DNA of 64,000 nt from Cytobacillus firmus (GTDB lineage: Bacteria > Bacillota > Bacilli > Bacillales > Cytobacillaceae): NCBI RefSeq assembly GCF_023657595.1, contig NZ_CP098323.1:4736001-4800000 (forward strand). The letters are read 5' to 3'. Of the stretch, positions 61,588 to 64,000 are shown in pieces (position 1 is the stretch's first letter; each line of letters opens with the position of its first letter). The translations under genes were made by a program, and so were the position numbers. Under the pieces are notes generated by a model. The model was not told the origin of the DNA, did not search any database, and saw only the letters and a program-made list of their open reading frames with translations.

Positions 61588-61624
61588 CAGAAAACAAGGG
61601 CCTGCAGCTGCAGGCCCTGTTTTT
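61588..61624 (-). terminator. Terminator of icmF
   Basis: A nearly perfect palindrome with AAGGGCCTGCAG and CTGCAGGCCCTT-like arms lies at 61593-61622, directly after the icmF stop; the minus strand continues TTTTCTGC. Confidence 0.85.
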
Positions 61625-64000
61625 ACATATTCCGCCGGTACTGCCCGCCCACTTCGTATAATGCACGGGTAATCTGGCCGAGGCTTGCCACTTTGACGGT
61701 TTCCATCAGCTCGGCGAAAATGTTGCCGCCGCTGACTGCTGCTTTTTTCAATTGGTTCAGTGCCTCTTCCGATTTGTCTTTGTTGCGCTCCTGGAAGCTG
61801 CGCAGATTGCGGATTTGTGTTTCTTTTTCTTCCTTCGTTGCCCTTGCAAGCTCCATATTGTTCATTTCGTCCTCTGATGGAGGATTTGGGTTCAAGTAAG
61901 TGTTAACTCCGATGATCGGAAGCTCGCCGGTATGCTTTTTCATTTCATAGTACATGGACTCATCCTGGATTTTTCCGCGCTGGTATTGAGTTTCCATGGC
62001 ACCAAGAACGCCGCCGCGGTCATTGATGCGTTCAAACTCTCTCAGCACCTGCTCTTCCACAAGATCTGTCAGCTCATCCACGATAAAGGCGCCCTGAAGC
62101 GGGTTTTCATTTTTCGATAAGCCATGCTCTTTTGTAATGATCATCTGGATGGCCATTGCCCGGCGGACAGACTCTTCCGTAGGTGTCGTGATGGCTTCAT
62201 CATACGCATTGGTATGAAGCGAGTTGCAGTTATCCTGAAGCGCCATTAACGCCTGCAGCGTTGTGCGGATATCGTTAAAATCTATCTCCTGTGCATGCAG
62301 GGAACGTCCTGAAGTCTGGATATGGTACTTCAGCTTCTGGCTTCTCTCGTTCGCACCATATTTATCTCTCATAACCGTTGCCCAGATGCGGCGCGCCACA
62401 CGGCCGAGCACGGTATACTCCGGATCCAGTCCATTCGAGAAGAAGAATGAAAGGTTTGGTGCAAAATCATTGATGTTCATGCCTCTGCTCAAATAGTACT
62501 CCACATACGTAAAACCGTTTGCCAGTGTAAAGGCAAGCTGTGAAATCGGGTTAGCGCCCGCTTCGGCGATATGGTAGCCGGAAATGGATACAGAGTAGTA
62601 ATTGCGGACCTTGTGGTCAATGAAATACTGCTGAATATCGCCCATCATTCTCAATGCGAACTCCGTCGAGAAGATGCAAGTATTTTGGCCCTGATCCTCT
62701 TTTAAAATATCAGCCTGAACCGTTCCGCGGACTGTCTGCAGCGTTTGCGCCCTGACTTCGGTGAACTCTTCAGGTGTCAGCACACGGCCAAGCTCCTGCT
62801 CTTTTGCCTCAATCTGCTGTTCGATCGCTGTGTTCATGAACATCGCCAAAATAATCGGCGCCGGCCCATTGATCGTCATTGATACAGATGTAGATGGATG
62901 GCACAGGTCAAAACCGGCATACAGCTTCTTCATATCGTCCAGTGTACAGATGCTGACTCCGCTCTCCCCGACTTTTCCGTAAATGTCCGGACGGTAGTCA
63001 GGATCCTCCCCGTATAGGGTGACCGAATCAAATGCTGTGCTCAAGCGCTTTGCGGCATCGTCTTTGGACAGATAATGGAAGCGGCGGTTTGTCCGTTCCG
63101 GTGTCCCTTCTCCGGCAAACTGTCTCTTCGGATCTTCACCCTCGCGCTTGAACGGGAATACACCTGCTGTATACGGGAAAGAACCCGGCACGTTTTCTCT
63201 GTATACCCAGCGGATGATTTCTCCGTAATCTTTGTACTTAGGCAGTGCCACTTTTGGAATGGACAGCCCGGATAAGCTCTTTGTTTTTAAAACCGTCACG
63301 ATTTCTTTATCACGGATTTTTGTTACAAATTGCTCGCCAGAGTATTTTTCCTTCAGATCTTCCCAGCCTGCCAGAATGTTCTTTGTTTCAGCCGTCAGCT
63401 TTTCTTCTGCTGCTGATTTAATGGCTTCAAGCGAAGCAATGACTTCTTCGTTTCCTTCTTGTTCTTTTACAGCAAGAATTGCCCCCTCAAGCTGGAACAG
63501 TTTTCGGGCAAGATCCGCCTGCTCTTCGGCTTTCTTATGGTAGCTGCGGACTGCTTCAGATACTTCGCGGAGATAATAGCGCTGTTCATTCGGGATAATG
63601 ACATTCTGCTTTTCAACTTTTGCATTTTTCGTAAAACTTGTCTTCCAGTCTGTACCTGCTTTTTCATTAATCGTTTCCACCAGTGCCGCAAACACCGCGT
63701 TTGTGCCCGGGTCATTGAACTGGCTCGCAATGGTTCCGTAGACAGGCATGTCTTCAAGCTCTTTTTCAAAAAGCATCCGGCTGCGCTGGTACTGCTTTTG
63801 CACCTGGCGCATCGCATCCTCTGAGCCTTTGCGTTCAAATTTATTAATGACGATCAAATCGGCATAATCGATCATATCAATTTTTTCAAGCTGGGAAGGC
63901 GCACCGAATTCACTTGTCATAATATACATCGAAGCATCACAAATTTCCGTAATGCCGGCATCTCCCTGCCCGATTCCGCTTGTTTCCACAATAATCAAAT
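61623..64000 (-). CDS. icmF: Fused isobutyryl-CoA mutase, C-terminal part
   Basis: About 792 residues are visible; the 5' part lies beyond the right edge, so no start can be given. IcmF joins a B12-binding domain, a G-protein chaperone domain and a mutase domain that interconverts isobutyryl-CoA and n-butyryl-CoA. Here the rest of the G domain is seen first ([16 protein letters not shown] and the guanine loop VINKFERKG), then the linker and mutase domain ([52 protein letters not shown]). The B12-binding domain is cut off. Confidence 0.93.
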   Translation of the reverse strand, partial: LIIVETSGIGQGDAGITEICDASMYIMTSEFGAPSQLEKIDMIDYADLIVINKFERKGSEDAMRQVQKQYQRSRMLFEKELEDMPVYGTIASQFNDPGTNAVFAALVETINEKAGTDWKTSFTKNAKVEKQNVIIPNEQRYYLREVSEAVRSYHKKAEEQADLARKLFQLEGAILAVKEQEGNEEVIASLEAIKSAAEEKLTAETKNILAGWEDLKEKYSGEQFVTKIRDKEIVTVLKTKSLSGLSIPKVALPKYKDYGEIIRWVYRENVPGSFPYTAGVFPFKREGEDPKRQFAGEGTPERTNRRFHYLSKDDAAKRLSTAFDSVTLYGEDPDYRPDIYGKVGESGVSICTLDDMKKLYAGFDLCHPSTSVSMTINGPAPIILAMFMNTAIEQQIEAKEQELGRVLTPEEFTEVRAQTLQTVRGTVQADILKEDQGQNTCIFSTEFALRMMGDIQQYFIDHKVRNYYSVSISGYHIAEAGANPISQLAFTLANGFTYVEYYLSRGMNINDFAPNLSFFFSNGLDPEYTVLGRVARRIWATVMRDKYGANERSQKLKYHIQTSGRSLHAQEIDFNDIRTTLQALMALQDNCNSLHTNAYDEAITTPTEESVRRAMAIQMIITKEHGLSKNENPLQGAFIVDELTDLVEEQVLREFERINDRGGVLGAMETQYQRGKIQDESMYYEMKKHTGELPIIGVNTYLNPNPPSEDEMNNMELARATKEEKETQIRNLRSFQERNKDKSEEALNQLKKAAVSGGNIFAELMETVKVASLGQITRALYEVGGQYRRNM

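Overview
The window comes from the chromosome of a spore-forming Bacillaceae bacterium, probably a Cytobacillus/Bacillus-type organism. The evidence is the Bacillus gene order spoIID-murAA-ywmB ... atp-upp-glyA-ywlG-rpiB-ywlE-mntP-ywlC-ywlB-spoIIR-prmC-prfA ... tdk-rpmE-rho-glpX-murAB-tal-fbaA-spo0F-ywjG-pyrG-rpoE-icmF, the sporulation genes spoIID, spoIIR and spo0F, and strong AGGAGG-like ribosome binding sites. Nearly all genes lie on the minus strand. No rRNA, tRNA, phage or intact transposase gene was seen.

Layout from left to right. 1-3.2 kb: the start of spoIID (cut by the window edge), murAA, ywmB and ywzB. 3.7-14.8 kb: an 11-gene complex I operon nuoABCDHIJKLMN without nuoE, nuoF or nuoG, with a long Ala/Lys repeat extension on NuoC and repeat elements inserted between nuoI and nuoH. 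15.2-16.9 kb: a plus-strand LysM-3D cell wall protein and two small hypothetical genes. 17.3-18.5 kb: an ftsZ gene far from its usual division cluster. 18.7-26.1 kb: the ATP synthase operon atpZIBEFHAGDC, also carrying a repeat element (between atpG and atpD). 26.4-31.1 kb: a Vpr-like subtilase, a serine beta-lactamase-fold hydrolase, a small membrane protein and a MerR-type coiled-coil protein. 31.6-34.4 kb: a deleted mnaA remnant, upp and glyA. 34.5-36.1 kb: an ECF sigma/anti-sigma pair joined into one frame by an apparent single-base deletion. 36.7-46.2 kb: ywlG, rpiB, a chemoreceptor, ywlE, mntP, ywlC, ywlB, a KGG-repeat stress protein, spoIIR, prmC and prfA. 46.3-48.0 kb: a plus-strand GntR regulator and EmrE-type transporter. 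48.0-64 kb: a YhcN/YlaJ lipoprotein, tdk, rpmE, rho, glpX, murAB, tal, fbaA, spo0F, ywjG (plus strand), pyrG, rpoE, a 58-residue membrane protein and the 3' part of icmF.

The genes join respiration (complex I feeding the proton gradient used by ATP synthase), central carbon metabolism (fbaA, glpX, tal, rpiB), nucleotide synthesis and salvage (pyrG, upp, tdk, glyA), cell wall synthesis (two murA paralogues), translation termination (prfA, prmC) and sporulation control. Recognisable control sites include a pyrG reiterative-transcription attenuator, a sigma-B promoter ahead of the KGG gene, an ECF promoter ahead of the sigma gene, and a DnaA-box cluster at ywlC/ywlB.

The least explained content is in the intergenic DNA. 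There are four families of structured repeats: (A) a ~184-bp imperfect palindrome (2 copies) whose arms co-vary; (B) GCGGAAGCGCC...GGAGCTAGACA hairpin elements (at least five sites plus one embedded piece); (C) a ~260-bp multi-hairpin element (2 near-identical copies and one hybrid carrying a family B core); and (D) three tandem arrays of a 52-bp hairpin unit with almost invariant spacing. The last two are the best candidates for something undescribed.
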